The notes below the pieces were generated by a model that saw only the letters and a program-made list of their open reading frames with translations, searched no databases and was not told the origin of the DNA. A stretch of 64,000 bases of DNA from assembly GCF_008704995.1 (NCBI RefSeq), contig NZ_CP023747.1, positions 7,102,001 to 7,166,000 of the forward strand, written 5' to 3'. Position 1 is the stretch's first letter. Each line of letters begins with the position of its first letter. This document shows, in pieces, positions 1 through 7,941 of this stretch. This DNA is from Streptomyces nodosus (lineage in GTDB: Bacteria > Actinomycetota > Actinomycetes > Streptomycetales > Streptomycetaceae). The position numbers and the translations under genes are program-made.

Positions 1-1062
1 GTGGCCCACCGGCGAGGAGACGGCGGTGCACCCTGGCGCGGCGCGGCGGTGACCGCCCTGCTCAGCCTTGTCGTCCCCGTGCTGGGGGCCCTCGCCGCGC
101 GCTCCCTGGTCAGCGACAAGGCCGAGAACGGCACCGCCACCGTCGCCGTCGTCCAGGGCAATGTGCCGCGTGCCGGGCTCGAGTTCAACGCCCAGCGGCG
201 GGCCGTCCTCGACTACCACGCACGGGAGACCATACGGCTTGCCGAGCAGGTCAGAGCAGGGAAGGTCCCCCGGCCCGACCTGGTGCTGTGGCCCGAGAAC
301 TCCTCCGACATCGACCCCTTCGCCAACCCCGACGCCGCCGCCGTGATCCAGGGCGCAGCCGACGCGATCGGCGTGCCCCTGTCCGTCGGCGCCGTGGTCG
401 AGCGCGGCGGCAAGCTCTACAACGAGCAGATCCTCTGGGACCCCGACAAGGGGCCGGTGAACACCTACGACAAGCGGCAGGTGCAGCCCTTCGGCGAGTA
501 CCTCCCGCTGCGCCCGCTCCTCGGCGCCATCAACAAGGACTGGACGTCCATGGTCCGCCAGGACTTCAGCCGGGGGAACAAGCCGGGCGTGTTCACCATG
601 GCGGGCGCCAAGGTCGGGCTCGTCACCTGCTACGAGGCCGCCTTCGACTGGGCCGTGCGCAGCACCGTCACCGACGGCGCGCAGCTGCTCTCCGTCCCCA
701 GCAACAACGCCACGTTCGACCGCAGCGAGATGACCTACCAGCAGCTGGCCATGTCCCGGGTACGGGCGGTGGAGCACAGCCGCACCGTGACCGTGCCGGT
801 GACCAGCGGTGTCAGCGCCGTCATCCTGCCGGACGGGACGATCACCCAGCGGACCGGGATGTTCGTGGCCGCCTCGCTCGTCCAGAAGGTGCCGCTGCGC
901 TCCTCCGAGACACCCGCCACCCGGCTCGGCACCCTGCCCGAACTGCTTCTGGTGCTGGTCGCGGCCGGCGGGCTGGGCCGGGCGGCGGTGTCCGCCGTGC
1001 GCCGCCGCGCCGACCGGGAGATCCATGCCGAACAACAGCGGGTGACGGAGGCGGCCCGCTAG
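1..1062 (+). CDS. lnt: Apolipoprotein N-acyltransferase, C-terminal part (cut by window edge)
   Basis: Lnt transfers an acyl chain to the N-terminal cysteine of apolipoproteins at the membrane. What is visible is the nitrilase-like (CN_hydrolase) domain, preceded by one membrane segment (about residues 15-34). The Glu-Lys-Cys triad can be placed: E99 in LVLWPENSS, K158 in TYDKRQVQPFGEY and C210 in LVTCYEAAF. A final hydrophobic segment (about 310-328) matches the last transmembrane helix of the family. Complete Lnt proteins have about 500 residues with several N-terminal helices, so the true start lies upstream of this window and the GTG at base 1 is only the first codon seen. The stop overlaps a possible -10 element for the next gene. 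Confidence 0.88.
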   Translation: MAHRRGDGGAPWRGAAVTALLSLVVPVLGALAARSLVSDKAENGTATVAVVQGNVPRAGLEFNAQRRAVLDYHARETIRLAEQVRAGKVPRPDLVLWPENSSDIDPFANPDAAAVIQGAADAIGVPLSVGAVVERGGKLYNEQILWDPDKGPVNTYDKRQVQPFGEYLPLRPLLGAINKDWTSMVRQDFSRGNKPGVFTMAGAKVGLVTCYEAAFDWAVRSTVTDGAQLLSVPSNNATFDRSEMTYQQLAMSRVRAVEHSRTVTVPVTSGVSAVILPDGTITQRTGMFVAASLVQKVPLRSSETPATRLGTLPELLLVLVAAGGLGRAAVSAVRRRADREIHAEQQRVTEAAR

Positions 1063-1071
1063 GGTCGGAGC

Positions 1072-1551
1072 ATGGCTATTCCCGACTTCATCCGGACCAT
1101 CCGGGCCTCCGCCGGTCGCCAGTTGCTCTGGCTCCCCGGTGTCACCGCCATCGTCTTCGACGACGACGGCAGGGTGCTGCTGGGGCGCCGTTCCGACACC
1201 CGCAGATGGTCGGTGATCGGAGGCATCCCCGAGCCCGGGGAGCAGCCGGCGGCCTGTGCCGTGCGCGAGGTGCAGGAGGAGACGGCCGTACGGTGCGTCG
1301 TCGAGCGGGTCGTCCTGGTCCAGGCCCTGGAGCCGGTGACATACGAGAACGGCGACAAGTGCCAGTACATGGACATCACCTTCCGCTGCCGGGCCGTCGG
1401 CGGCGAGGCCCGCGTCAACGACGACGAGTCGCTGGAGGTCGGCTGGTTCACGGTGGATGCGCTGCCGGAGCTCAATGAGTTCGGACTGCTTCGGATCAAG
1501 CAGTCGCTGTCGGATGCACCCACATGGTTCGACCCCACGAATCCGCTGTGA
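1072..1551 (+). CDS. Nudix hydrolase
   Basis: 159-residue Nudix protein, expected to hydrolyse a nucleoside diphosphate linked to another moiety. The Nudix box is intact: GGIPEPGEQPAACAVREVQEE carries the G-x5-E-x7-R-E-x2-E-E pattern at about residues 45-66. Substrate cannot be told from sequence. Only 9 bases separate it from the upstream lnt stop. No clear Shine-Dalgarno precedes the ATG, but TAGGGT lies exactly 6 bases before it, the spacing of a leaderless transcript, so it may be transcribed on its own as well as from upstream. Confidence 0.85.
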   Translation: MAIPDFIRTIRASAGRQLLWLPGVTAIVFDDDGRVLLGRRSDTRRWSVIGGIPEPGEQPAACAVREVQEETAVRCVVERVVLVQALEPVTYENGDKCQYMDITFRCRAVGGEARVNDDESLEVGWFTVDALPELNEFGLLRIKQSLSDAPTWFDPTNPL

Positions 1552-1593
1552 AGTATGTGCGGTAACCATATGGGGAGGGGTAGGGGGCCAGCC

Positions 1594-1605
1594 TAGGGTC
1601 GAACC
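1594..1605 (+). promoter_or_regulatory. Possible leaderless -10 element of the SDR gene
   Basis: TAGGGT followed by 6 bases and then ATG. The same arrangement occurs before the Nudix gene (1060-1071). No good -35 hexamer is visible, so this rests on the -10 and the spacing. Confidence 0.35.
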
Positions 1606-2406
1606 ATGACCGCGCCCCATCCCCTCCCGGCCGCGCCCGTCCCCTCGCTCGACCTCGGCGGACGCACCGCCCTCGTCACCGGTGCCGCCGGCGGCATCGG
1701 CCGCGCCTGCGCGCTGCGGCTGGCCGCCGCCGGCGCCGAGGTGAGGGCGGTCGACCGGGACGCCGCAGGCCTGGACGCGCTCCGCGACGCCGCCCGGGGC
1801 CTCCTGGGCACCGTCCGCCCGCAGGTCCTCGACCTCACCGACCTGGACGCGGCCGAAGGTGCCGCGGCCGGAACCGATGTCCTGGTCAACAATGCGGGGA
1901 TCCAGCTGGTCCGCCCCCTGGAGGAGTTCCCGCCCGAGGTCTTCCACACCATCTTGACGGTGATGCTCGAAGCTCCGTTCCGGCTCCTTCGCGGGGCCCT
2001 TCCCCATATGTACGAGCAGGGGTGGGGCCGCATCGTCAATGTGTCCTCGGTCCATGGCCTGCGCGCCTCCCCGTTCAAGTCGGCGTATGTGGCCGCCAAA
2101 CACGGTCTCGAAGGGCTGTCCAAGACCGCCGCCCTGGAAGGCGCCCCCCATGGGGTCACCTCGAACTGTGTGAACCCGGCCTATGTGCGCACCCCCCTGG
2201 TCGAGAAGCAGATCGCGGACCAGGCACGGGCCCATGCGATCCCCGAGGAACGCGTGGTCGCCGAGGTGCTGCTGAAGGACAGCGCCGTCAAACGGCTGAT
2301 CGAACCGGCGGAGGTCGCCGAGGCGGTGGCCTATCTCTGCAGCCCGCAGGCGTCCTTCGTCACCGGGGCCTCGCTGGTCCTGGACGGCGGTTGGACGGCA
2401 CACTGA
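1606..2406 (+). CDS. 3-hydroxybutyrate dehydrogenase-like SDR
   Basis: 266-residue classical short-chain dehydrogenase/reductase. The cofactor-binding TGAAGGIG motif sits near residue 25, NNAG near 103, the catalytic Ser in NVSSVHGL near 148, and the YVAAK active-site pair near 162-166. Length and the C-terminal pattern (VTGASLVLDGG) fit D-3-hydroxybutyrate dehydrogenase, which converts 3-hydroxybutyrate to acetoacetate with NAD; other SDR substrates remain possible. A PucR/GAF regulator follows in the same direction after 83 bases and may control it. Confidence 0.78.
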   Translation: MTAPHPLPAAPVPSLDLGGRTALVTGAAGGIGRACALRLAAAGAEVRAVDRDAAGLDALRDAARGLLGTVRPQVLDLTDLDAAEGAAAGTDVLVNNAGIQLVRPLEEFPPEVFHTILTVMLEAPFRLLRGALPHMYEQGWGRIVNVSSVHGLRASPFKSAYVAAKHGLEGLSKTAALEGAPHGVTSNCVNPAYVRTPLVEKQIADQARAHAIPEERVVAEVLLKDSAVKRLIEPAEVAEAVAYLCSPQASFVTGASLVLDGGWTAH

Positions 2407-2489
2407 ACGAGAGCACGCCGGGCGAGGGCATGACAGAAGTTGTCCACAGGGCCGGGCGACCCGGCCCGGGTCTGGGTCATCCTGGGGCC

Positions 2490-4421
2490 ATGTCTCGCGA
2501 TCATGCACAACCCGCGGAGCGCCCCGGCGTCGATGTCGAGGCGCCCTTCCTGGAGCTCCTGGCCCGGGGCGCCTCGGCCGACGCCTATGAGCAACCGGTG
2601 CTGCTGGCCCGCGCCGAGGGCCTGCCCGCCGGGACCGTCGACGCACTGGCACGGGCCAAGCGGCTCGCGCTGCGGGTGCGCGCGGAGATGGAAGGCAGAC
2701 GCCGCCGTGAGGCCGAGCTGTCCGCGCTCTTCGAGACCGCCCACGACCTGGCGGGGCTGCGTGACCTCGACGCCGTGCTCCAGGCGATCGTGCAGCGCGC
2801 CCGGTCACTGCTGCGCACCGACGTCGCCTATCTCACCCTGAACGACGAGGACGCGGGCGACACCTATATGAGGGTCACCGAGGGCTCCGTCGCCGCACGG
2901 TTCCAGCAGCTGAGGCTCGGCATGGGGGAGGGGCTCGGCGGGCTGGTCGCCCAGACCGCCCGGCCCTATGTGACCCCCGACTACTTCGAGGACGAACGTT
3001 TCCAGCACACCCGGACCATCGACACGGGAGTGCTCGACGAGGGGCTCGTGGCGATCCTCGGCGTACCCCTGATGATCGGATCCCAGGTCATCGGGGTGCT
3101 CTTCGCCGCCGACCGCAGGGCTCGCGTCTTCGCACGCGAGGAGACCGCCCTGCTCGGCTCCTTCGCCGCACTGGCCGCCGCGGCCATCGACACCGCGAAC
3201 CTGCTCACCGAGACCCGTTCGGCCCTCGACCGGCTCGCCCGCGCCAACGAGATCATCCGCGACCGCAGCGCGGCCGTCGAACGCGCCTCGGACGTCCACG
3301 ACCGGCTCGCCGAACTCGTCCTGCGCGGTGGCGGCGTCCACGACGTGGCCGCAGCCGTCTCCGAAGTCCTCGACGGCACGGTCGAGTTCGCCGAGGCCGA
3401 CGCCGCCCCCGCCGCGGCCCTGGAGACGTCCCGAGCCGAGGGCCACGCCGTGCGGCACGCGGAGGACTGGATCGCCGCCGTCGCGGCCGGCGGCGAACTG
3501 CTCGGCGCACTGGTGCTCCGCGGCCATCCGGGGCTCGACCCCGTCGACCAGCGCACCCTGGAGCGCGCCGCGATGGTCACCTCCTTGCTGCTGCTGGCCC
3601 GCCGCTCCGCCGCGGACGCCGAACAGCGGGTGCGCGGCGAGCTGTTGGATGACCTCCTCGACGCCCGCGACCACGATCCCCGGCTGCTGCGCGAGCGCGC
3701 CGTGCGGCTGCGCGCCGACCTCGACGCCACCCATGTGGTGCTCGCCGCCCGCCTCGACGGCACCACAGCCGACGCCGACCAGGAAGCCGCCGCGCGCCGC
3801 CGGCTGTGGTCCGCCGCCTCCCATCTGGCGGCCACCCGACAGGGGCTCGCCGCCGCCCGCGACGGCGGCACGGTCCTGCTGCTGCCGCTCCGACCGGGCG
3901 ACAGCGCGACGGACCTCGCCCGCCGCACCGCCCGCCAACTGGGCACCGCCGTCCACGACAAGGTCACCGTCGGCGCGTCCGCGCCCCTCGAGCGGCTCTC
4001 CGGCCGCCTCGACGCGGTGGCCGCGGCGTATGCGGAGGCGCGGCGCTGCCTCGACGCCCTGCGCCTGCTGGACCGTTCCGGGGACGGGGCCGCCGCGGAG
4101 GACTTCGGCTTCCTGGGACTGCTGCTCGCCGGGGACCGCGACATCACGGGCTATGTCCAGCGCACGATCGGCCGGGTCATCGCCTACGACGAACGGCGCG
4201 GCACCGACCTGGTACGCACCCTCGACGCCTTCTTCGCCTGCGGGATGAGCCCGGCACGCACCAAGGACGAACTCCATGTCCATGTGAACACGGTGGCGCA
4301 GCGCCTGGAGCGGGTGGGCCGTCTCCTCGGCGACGACTGGGGAAGCCCCGCCCGCGCCCTGGAGATACAACTGGCCCTGCGGCTCCACCGGTTGGCGACG
4401 CCACCGGGGGACGGCCGGTGA
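2490..4421 (+). CDS. GAF-domain PucR/CdaR-type transcriptional regulator
   Basis: 643 residues. A short N-terminal helical stretch is followed by a GAF sensor domain (about 75-235; GLGGLVAQTARPYVTPDY and ILGVPLMIGSQVIGVLFAADR are typical), a middle region resembling the GGDEF-like part of CdaR proteins, and a C-terminal PucR helix-turn-helix (about 580-635: FFACGMSPARTKDELHVHVN then VAQRLERV). Such proteins activate or repress catabolic genes in response to a small ligand. The ATG chosen begins a continuous conserved N-terminus. Longer in-frame starts would run through the upstream SDR gene. Regulation of the adjacent SDR is inferred from proximity only. Confidence 0.8.
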   Translation: MSRDHAQPAERPGVDVEAPFLELLARGASADAYEQPVLLARAEGLPAGTVDALARAKRLALRVRAEMEGRRRREAELSALFETAHDLAGLRDLDAVLQAIVQRARSLLRTDVAYLTLNDEDAGDTYMRVTEGSVAARFQQLRLGMGEGLGGLVAQTARPYVTPDYFEDERFQHTRTIDTGVLDEGLVAILGVPLMIGSQVIGVLFAADRRARVFAREETALLGSFAALAAAAIDTANLLTETRSALDRLARANEIIRDRSAAVERASDVHDRLAELVLRGGGVHDVAAAVSEVLDGTVEFAEADAAPAAALETSRAEGHAVRHAEDWIAAVAAGGELLGALVLRGHPGLDPVDQRTLERAAMVTSLLLLARRSAADAEQRVRGELLDDLLDARDHDPRLLRERAVRLRADLDATHVVLAARLDGTTADADQEAAARRRLWSAASHLAATRQGLAAARDGGTVLLLPLRPGDSATDLARRTARQLGTAVHDKVTVGASAPLERLSGRLDAVAAAYAEARRCLDALRLLDRSGDGAAAEDFGFLGLLLAGDRDITGYVQRTIGRVIAYDERRGTDLVRTLDAFFACGMSPARTKDELHVHVNTVAQRLERVGRLLGDDWGSPARALEIQLALRLHRLATPPGDGR

Positions 4422-4720
4422 ACGGCGGCCCGGCGGGCGGGATGACCGGAACCATCCTCGCCGGCCGGGCCGCACCGGACCGGATCACGGTTCCGTGACC
4501 CCTCGCGACAGCCACCGGTGATGGACATCACTGGGCCCGGCGTCGACAATGGCCGTCCACACCACATCGAGATTTCTGCCCGGTGATGGAGTCGGCGCGG
4601 GGCGCGTGCCCCCTCTCCGCGCCAGAACTGGACGGTTTCAGGCGGCGACCACGGGACGGTGAATTCGGGCACCGACGTCCCAGGCGGAGCCGTCCCACCG
4701 GGCAGCGGACAGGACTCGCC
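4422..4720. other. Intergenic region upstream of the MFS gene
   Basis: 299 bases without a supportable gene. It holds one short perfect inverted repeat (GTGATG-ga-CATCAC, 4518-4531), a possible operator. An in-frame extension of the MFS gene runs into this region from base 4583, but the residues it would add are not membrane-like. Confidence 0.4.
4518..4531. promoter_or_regulatory. Inverted repeat, possible operator
   Basis: GTGATGGACATCAC: 6-bp arms around a 2-bp centre, about 190 bases before the MFS start. No regulator can be assigned. Confidence 0.3.
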
Positions 4721-5968
4721 GTGCCCTCGGCGAACTACCGTTCCCTGCTGCGTACCCCGGGTGCCGCAGCCTTCTTCCTGCCGGCATCGCTGGGACGCGT
4801 CGGCATCGCGATGACCAGCCTCAGCATCGTCTGGCTCGTGCACAGCCACACCGGCACCTTCGCCGCGGCCGGCCTGGCCGGCGGCGGGTTCGCGGTGACC
4901 GACGCGCTCGTGGCGCCACAACTGGCCCGACTCGTGGACAGGTTCGGGCAGACCAGGGTCCTGCCGCCCGCACTGCTCGGCCACGCCCTCGCGGTGGCCG
5001 TCCTCGTGTCCCTGGTCGCCGCCGATGCCTCCGCGGCCCTCCTGACCCTGGGCGGTGCGCTGGTCGGGGCCGGTGTTCCCCAGCTCGGCGCGATGTCCGC
5101 GGCACGCTGGGCGGCGCTGCTGCGCACCGACCGAGCGGCAGAACTGCCCACCGCCTTCGCTCTGGAGTCCATCAGCAACGCGGTGGCCTACCTTGTGGGC
5201 CCGACGCTCGTCAGCGCACTCGCAGCGGCCGGCCGTCCCACCGTCGCGATGGTGCTGGCTGCCTCCTTGTCGGTGGCTGGCGGTCTGGCCCTGGCGATGC
5301 AGCCAGGCAGCGCGCCCTCACCGGTGGCCGACAGCGCCGCGCACACCCGTGCGGGCCGCTCGTTGCGGTGCGGCGCGGTCTTCGTCCTGATGGGCCTCAA
5401 TCTCGCCCTCGGGGTCTTCTTCGGTGCCATGCAGGTGTCGGTGACCGCCTTCGTGGTGGAGCACGATGCACCGAGCGCCGCAGTTCCGGTCTTCACCGTC
5501 TCCAGTTGCAGCGGCCTGCTGGTCGGCTGGCTGTACGGGCTGCGCCGCCGGCGTGCCGCACCCTCGGTGCATCTGGCAGCGGCCTGCGGTGCGCTGATGC
5601 TCGGCACGCTGCTGTTGCTCATGGTCCGCTCACCGTTCGGACTCGGAGTGGTCGTGGTCCTGACCGGTGCCACGATCCAGCCCCTGCTGGTGCTCTTCTC
5701 CGTGCTCACCGAGTCGACCGTCCACCGGGCCGTACTGACCCAGGCGTTCTCCTGGCTCGGCTCGGCGAGCGCGGCGGGCTCGGCCGCCGCGGTGGCGGCC
5801 TGCGGCTGGGTGATCGACGCACTCGGGGCACGCGGTGGCTTCGCGGTCGCCGTCACGGCCGCCGCCGCGATGGCACTCCAGAGCCTCGCCGGCCTGCGCC
5901 TGCTGCGCGCGCCGGAGGGACAGCTGACATCTGTGGAGCCGCCGACTCCGACTGCGCCACCCGCATGA
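4721..5968 (+). CDS. Major facilitator superfamily transporter
   Basis: 415-residue protein with about twelve hydrophobic segments. An MFS loop 2-3 pattern (LARLVDRFGQTRVL) follows the second helix, as in drug and metabolite exporters. The GTG start was chosen because it begins directly before the first membrane segment; upstream in-frame codons give hydrophilic sequence unlike the family. The substrate cannot be inferred. It converges with the GH76 gene across a strong hairpin terminator. Confidence 0.8.
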   Translation: MPSANYRSLLRTPGAAAFFLPASLGRVGIAMTSLSIVWLVHSHTGTFAAAGLAGGGFAVTDALVAPQLARLVDRFGQTRVLPPALLGHALAVAVLVSLVAADASAALLTLGGALVGAGVPQLGAMSAARWAALLRTDRAAELPTAFALESISNAVAYLVGPTLVSALAAAGRPTVAMVLAASLSVAGGLALAMQPGSAPSPVADSAAHTRAGRSLRCGAVFVLMGLNLALGVFFGAMQVSVTAFVVEHDAPSAAVPVFTVSSCSGLLVGWLYGLRRRRAAPSVHLAAACGALMLGTLLLLMVRSPFGLGVVVVLTGATIQPLLVLFSVLTESTVHRAVLTQAFSWLGSASAAGSAAAVAACGWVIDALGARGGFAVAVTAAAAMALQSLAGLRLLRAPEGQLTSVEPPTPTAPPA

Positions 5969-6003
5969 TCGCCGAAGCCGCGTCCGGAGCGGGCCGGGGT
6001 ACG

Positions 6004-6043
6004 ACGCAACGGCCGGTGGGGCGGACCCCACCGGCCGTTGCGT
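6004..6043. terminator. Bidirectional hairpin terminator
   Basis: Perfect 18-bp stem (ACGCAACGGCCGGTGGGG and its complement) with a 4-base loop, between the convergent MFS and GH76 genes. There is no U-tract, as is usual in Streptomyces. Confidence 0.85.
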
Positions 6044-6054
6044 GACGGTGGGCG

Positions 6055-7899
6055 CTACTGCGCCGCGGTGAGGGCCTCCAGGGCGCTGGCCTGGGTGCGC
6101 CAGTCCGACTGGTTCGGGCCGGTGCCCGCCCAGCGCTGGCCGAGCCGGTTCAGCGGGTCCCGGTCGGTGCGCCACAGGGAGTCGGCCTGTGTGGCGAGGT
6201 ACGCCCGGTAGGCCGTCGAGCCGGTGGCGTCCGCCAGGTCGGCCAGGTGCCGGACGAAGATGCCCTTGAACTGCTTCTGGTTGTCGTCGCAGGTGCGGGT
6301 GCCGATGTCGCAGGACTCGGTCAGCACCCCGTCGCGGGTCAGCTCCGGCGCCGACAGTGCCGCGTCGGCCAGGCGCCGGGCGGTGGTCAGATACCGGCTC
6401 TCGCCGGTGCCGCGCCAGAGCTGGGTGAAGGCGCCGATGGCCAGGCCCTGGTTGTAACTCCACACGGTCTGCCCGTTGTTGGCGCAGCCCGAGGTCAGCC
6501 CGTCGTTGACCAGACCGGAGGCGTTGATCAGCCCGCTGTCCAGGTACCAGTCGGCCGCCGTGCGCGCCCGTCCGCCCCACAGCGTGTCACCGGTGAGCCG
6601 CTGGTGCAGTGCCGTCGTCAGCCACAGATACAGGCCGTTGGTCACCGCGTTCTTGTAGGTGCGTTCCCGGTCCCACCAGATACCGCCGCCGCAGGTGCCC
6701 GGGTCCCAGTACTGCTGGAGGTAGGAGGTGATGGTGACCGCCTCGTCGAGATAGCGCCGCTCATGGGTGTGGTCGTAGGCCGCCACCCAGGCCACCGCCC
6801 ACCAGCCCGCGTCGTCGACGGCCCGGCTGATGAAGTGCCCCTCGACCGGGTCCGAGCTGCGCCCGCCCGCCGGGAAGACGCCGTTGTTCTGCTCGAAGGT
6901 GCGCGCGACGGCCCAGTCGTAGTCGTGCCGCCCGGTGTGCTGGGCGTAGTCGACCACCGCGGTGAGCGCCACCGCCGAGTTCCACCAACTGCTCCGCCAC
7001 CAGCCCTCGTCGGTCCGGTACGAGGCCATGAGCGCATCGGCCGCCGCGGTGGCCCGGCTGGGTACCGGCCTGGCCCACGCCGTGCAACTGCCCTCCTGGT
7101 GCGCCGCCTCACGGCCGCAGGCGCGGACCGCTCCGCCGTAGAGCAGTCCGTGCGGGTCGCGGGTGGCGAACATGGCCGTCCGGGTACCCGTCCGCCCGGA
7201 CGGCACGGAGGTGCGGCCCAGTGAGGAGCCCTCGGGCCAGGTAGCGCCCTCGTCCCAGGAGCGGTCCAGCCAGATCTCGTCGCCCGCGCCGCCGTTGTCG
7301 ATGACGCTCCAGGCCATGCCGCCCCGCTGGTCCATGTGCAGGGTGATGGTGCGCCCGAACAGGGTCGTGGCCGGTACCGGCTGCTCGTCGCCTGCCGCGG
7401 TGGCCGGGTCCGCGCCGTCGCAGGAGGAGCCGTCGCAGACCTGCGGGCGGAACCAGTCGGTGCAGGTGACCGCGTTGGCGTCGCCGCAGGCCCGGATCCA
7501 GCCGCGCCGGTGCCCCACCGGGTCGGTGACGTTGTACATGAGGGTGCGCGTGCCGGTCCAGGTGGCGGGGATGCCGGCCTTGCCCAGCAGTCCCTCCCAG
7601 GTGGCGCCCCGGTCCCAGGAGCGGTCCAGCCAGACCGCGTCACCGGTGACACCGTTGTCGATACTGGCCCAGGCCATGTCGTCGGCCTCGGAGACATGCA
7701 GCCGCAGGACGCGGCCGTTGATGTTCAGGTCGGGAACCGGGAAGGACTCCTGGGCCGCCTTGGAGGGGTCGAGGGTGTCGCAGGCCAGCGCGCACACCGG
7801 CGTCGCGGCCCGGGCGGGTGAGGGCAGGGCGAGCAACCCGGCCAGGGCGAGCACCAGGGTCACCAGCCCGCACAGCAGGCGTTGTCGATGTATGGACAT
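6055..7899 (-). CDS. Secreted GH76-family glycoside hydrolase (endo-alpha-1,6-mannanase type)
   Basis: 614 residues with an N-terminal signal peptide (about 1-31, cleavage near ARA-ATP). Two tandem copies of a roughly 110-residue module follow (about 50-155 and 172-278), each containing WLDRSWD-x-GATW and an ACG-x-C-T-x-W end. The C-terminal catalytic domain (285-614) is an (alpha/alpha)6 GH76 fold with the adjacent catalytic aspartates D362-D363 in AVDDAGWW. GH76 enzymes cleave alpha-1,6-mannan backbones such as those of fungal cell walls. It starts 42 bases after the GH2 gene, so the two are probably cotranscribed from the LacI-operator promoter upstream of GH2. The function of the duplicated N-terminal module is unknown; carbohydrate or inhibitor binding are both possible. 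Confidence 0.85.
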   Translation of the reverse strand: MSIHRQRLLCGLVTLVLALAGLLALPSPARAATPVCALACDTLDPSKAAQESFPVPDLNINGRVLRLHVSEADDMAWASIDNGVTGDAVWLDRSWDRGATWEGLLGKAGIPATWTGTRTLMYNVTDPVGHRRGWIRACGDANAVTCTDWFRPQVCDGSSCDGADPATAAGDEQPVPATTLFGRTITLHMDQRGGMAWSVIDNGGAGDEIWLDRSWDEGATWPEGSSLGRTSVPSGRTGTRTAMFATRDPHGLLYGGAVRACGREAAHQEGSCTAWARPVPSRATAAADALMASYRTDEGWWRSSWWNSAVALTAVVDYAQHTGRHDYDWAVARTFEQNNGVFPAGGRSSDPVEGHFISRAVDDAGWWAVAWVAAYDHTHERRYLDEAVTITSYLQQYWDPGTCGGGIWWDRERTYKNAVTNGLYLWLTTALHQRLTGDTLWGGRARTAADWYLDSGLINASGLVNDGLTSGCANNGQTVWSYNQGLAIGAFTQLWRGTGESRYLTTARRLADAALSAPELTRDGVLTESCDIGTRTCDDNQKQFKGIFVRHLADLADATGSTAYRAYLATQADSLWRTDRDPLNRLGQRWAGTGPNQSDWRTQASALEALTAAQ

Positions 7900-7941
7900 G
7901 TTGTCGGGTCCGTCCTCTTCGCGTCGGGGCGGTGGCCGGGC

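Noticed and set aside
2022..2489. Long upstream extension of the PucR-type regulator
   Set aside because: The frame runs through the SDR gene with non-conserved Arg/Pro/Gly-rich residues; the ATG at 2490 starts the real protein.
2805..4475. Long minus-strand frame opposite the PucR regulator
   Set aside because: A shadow of the GC-rich codon pattern, low complexity with no recognisable domain.
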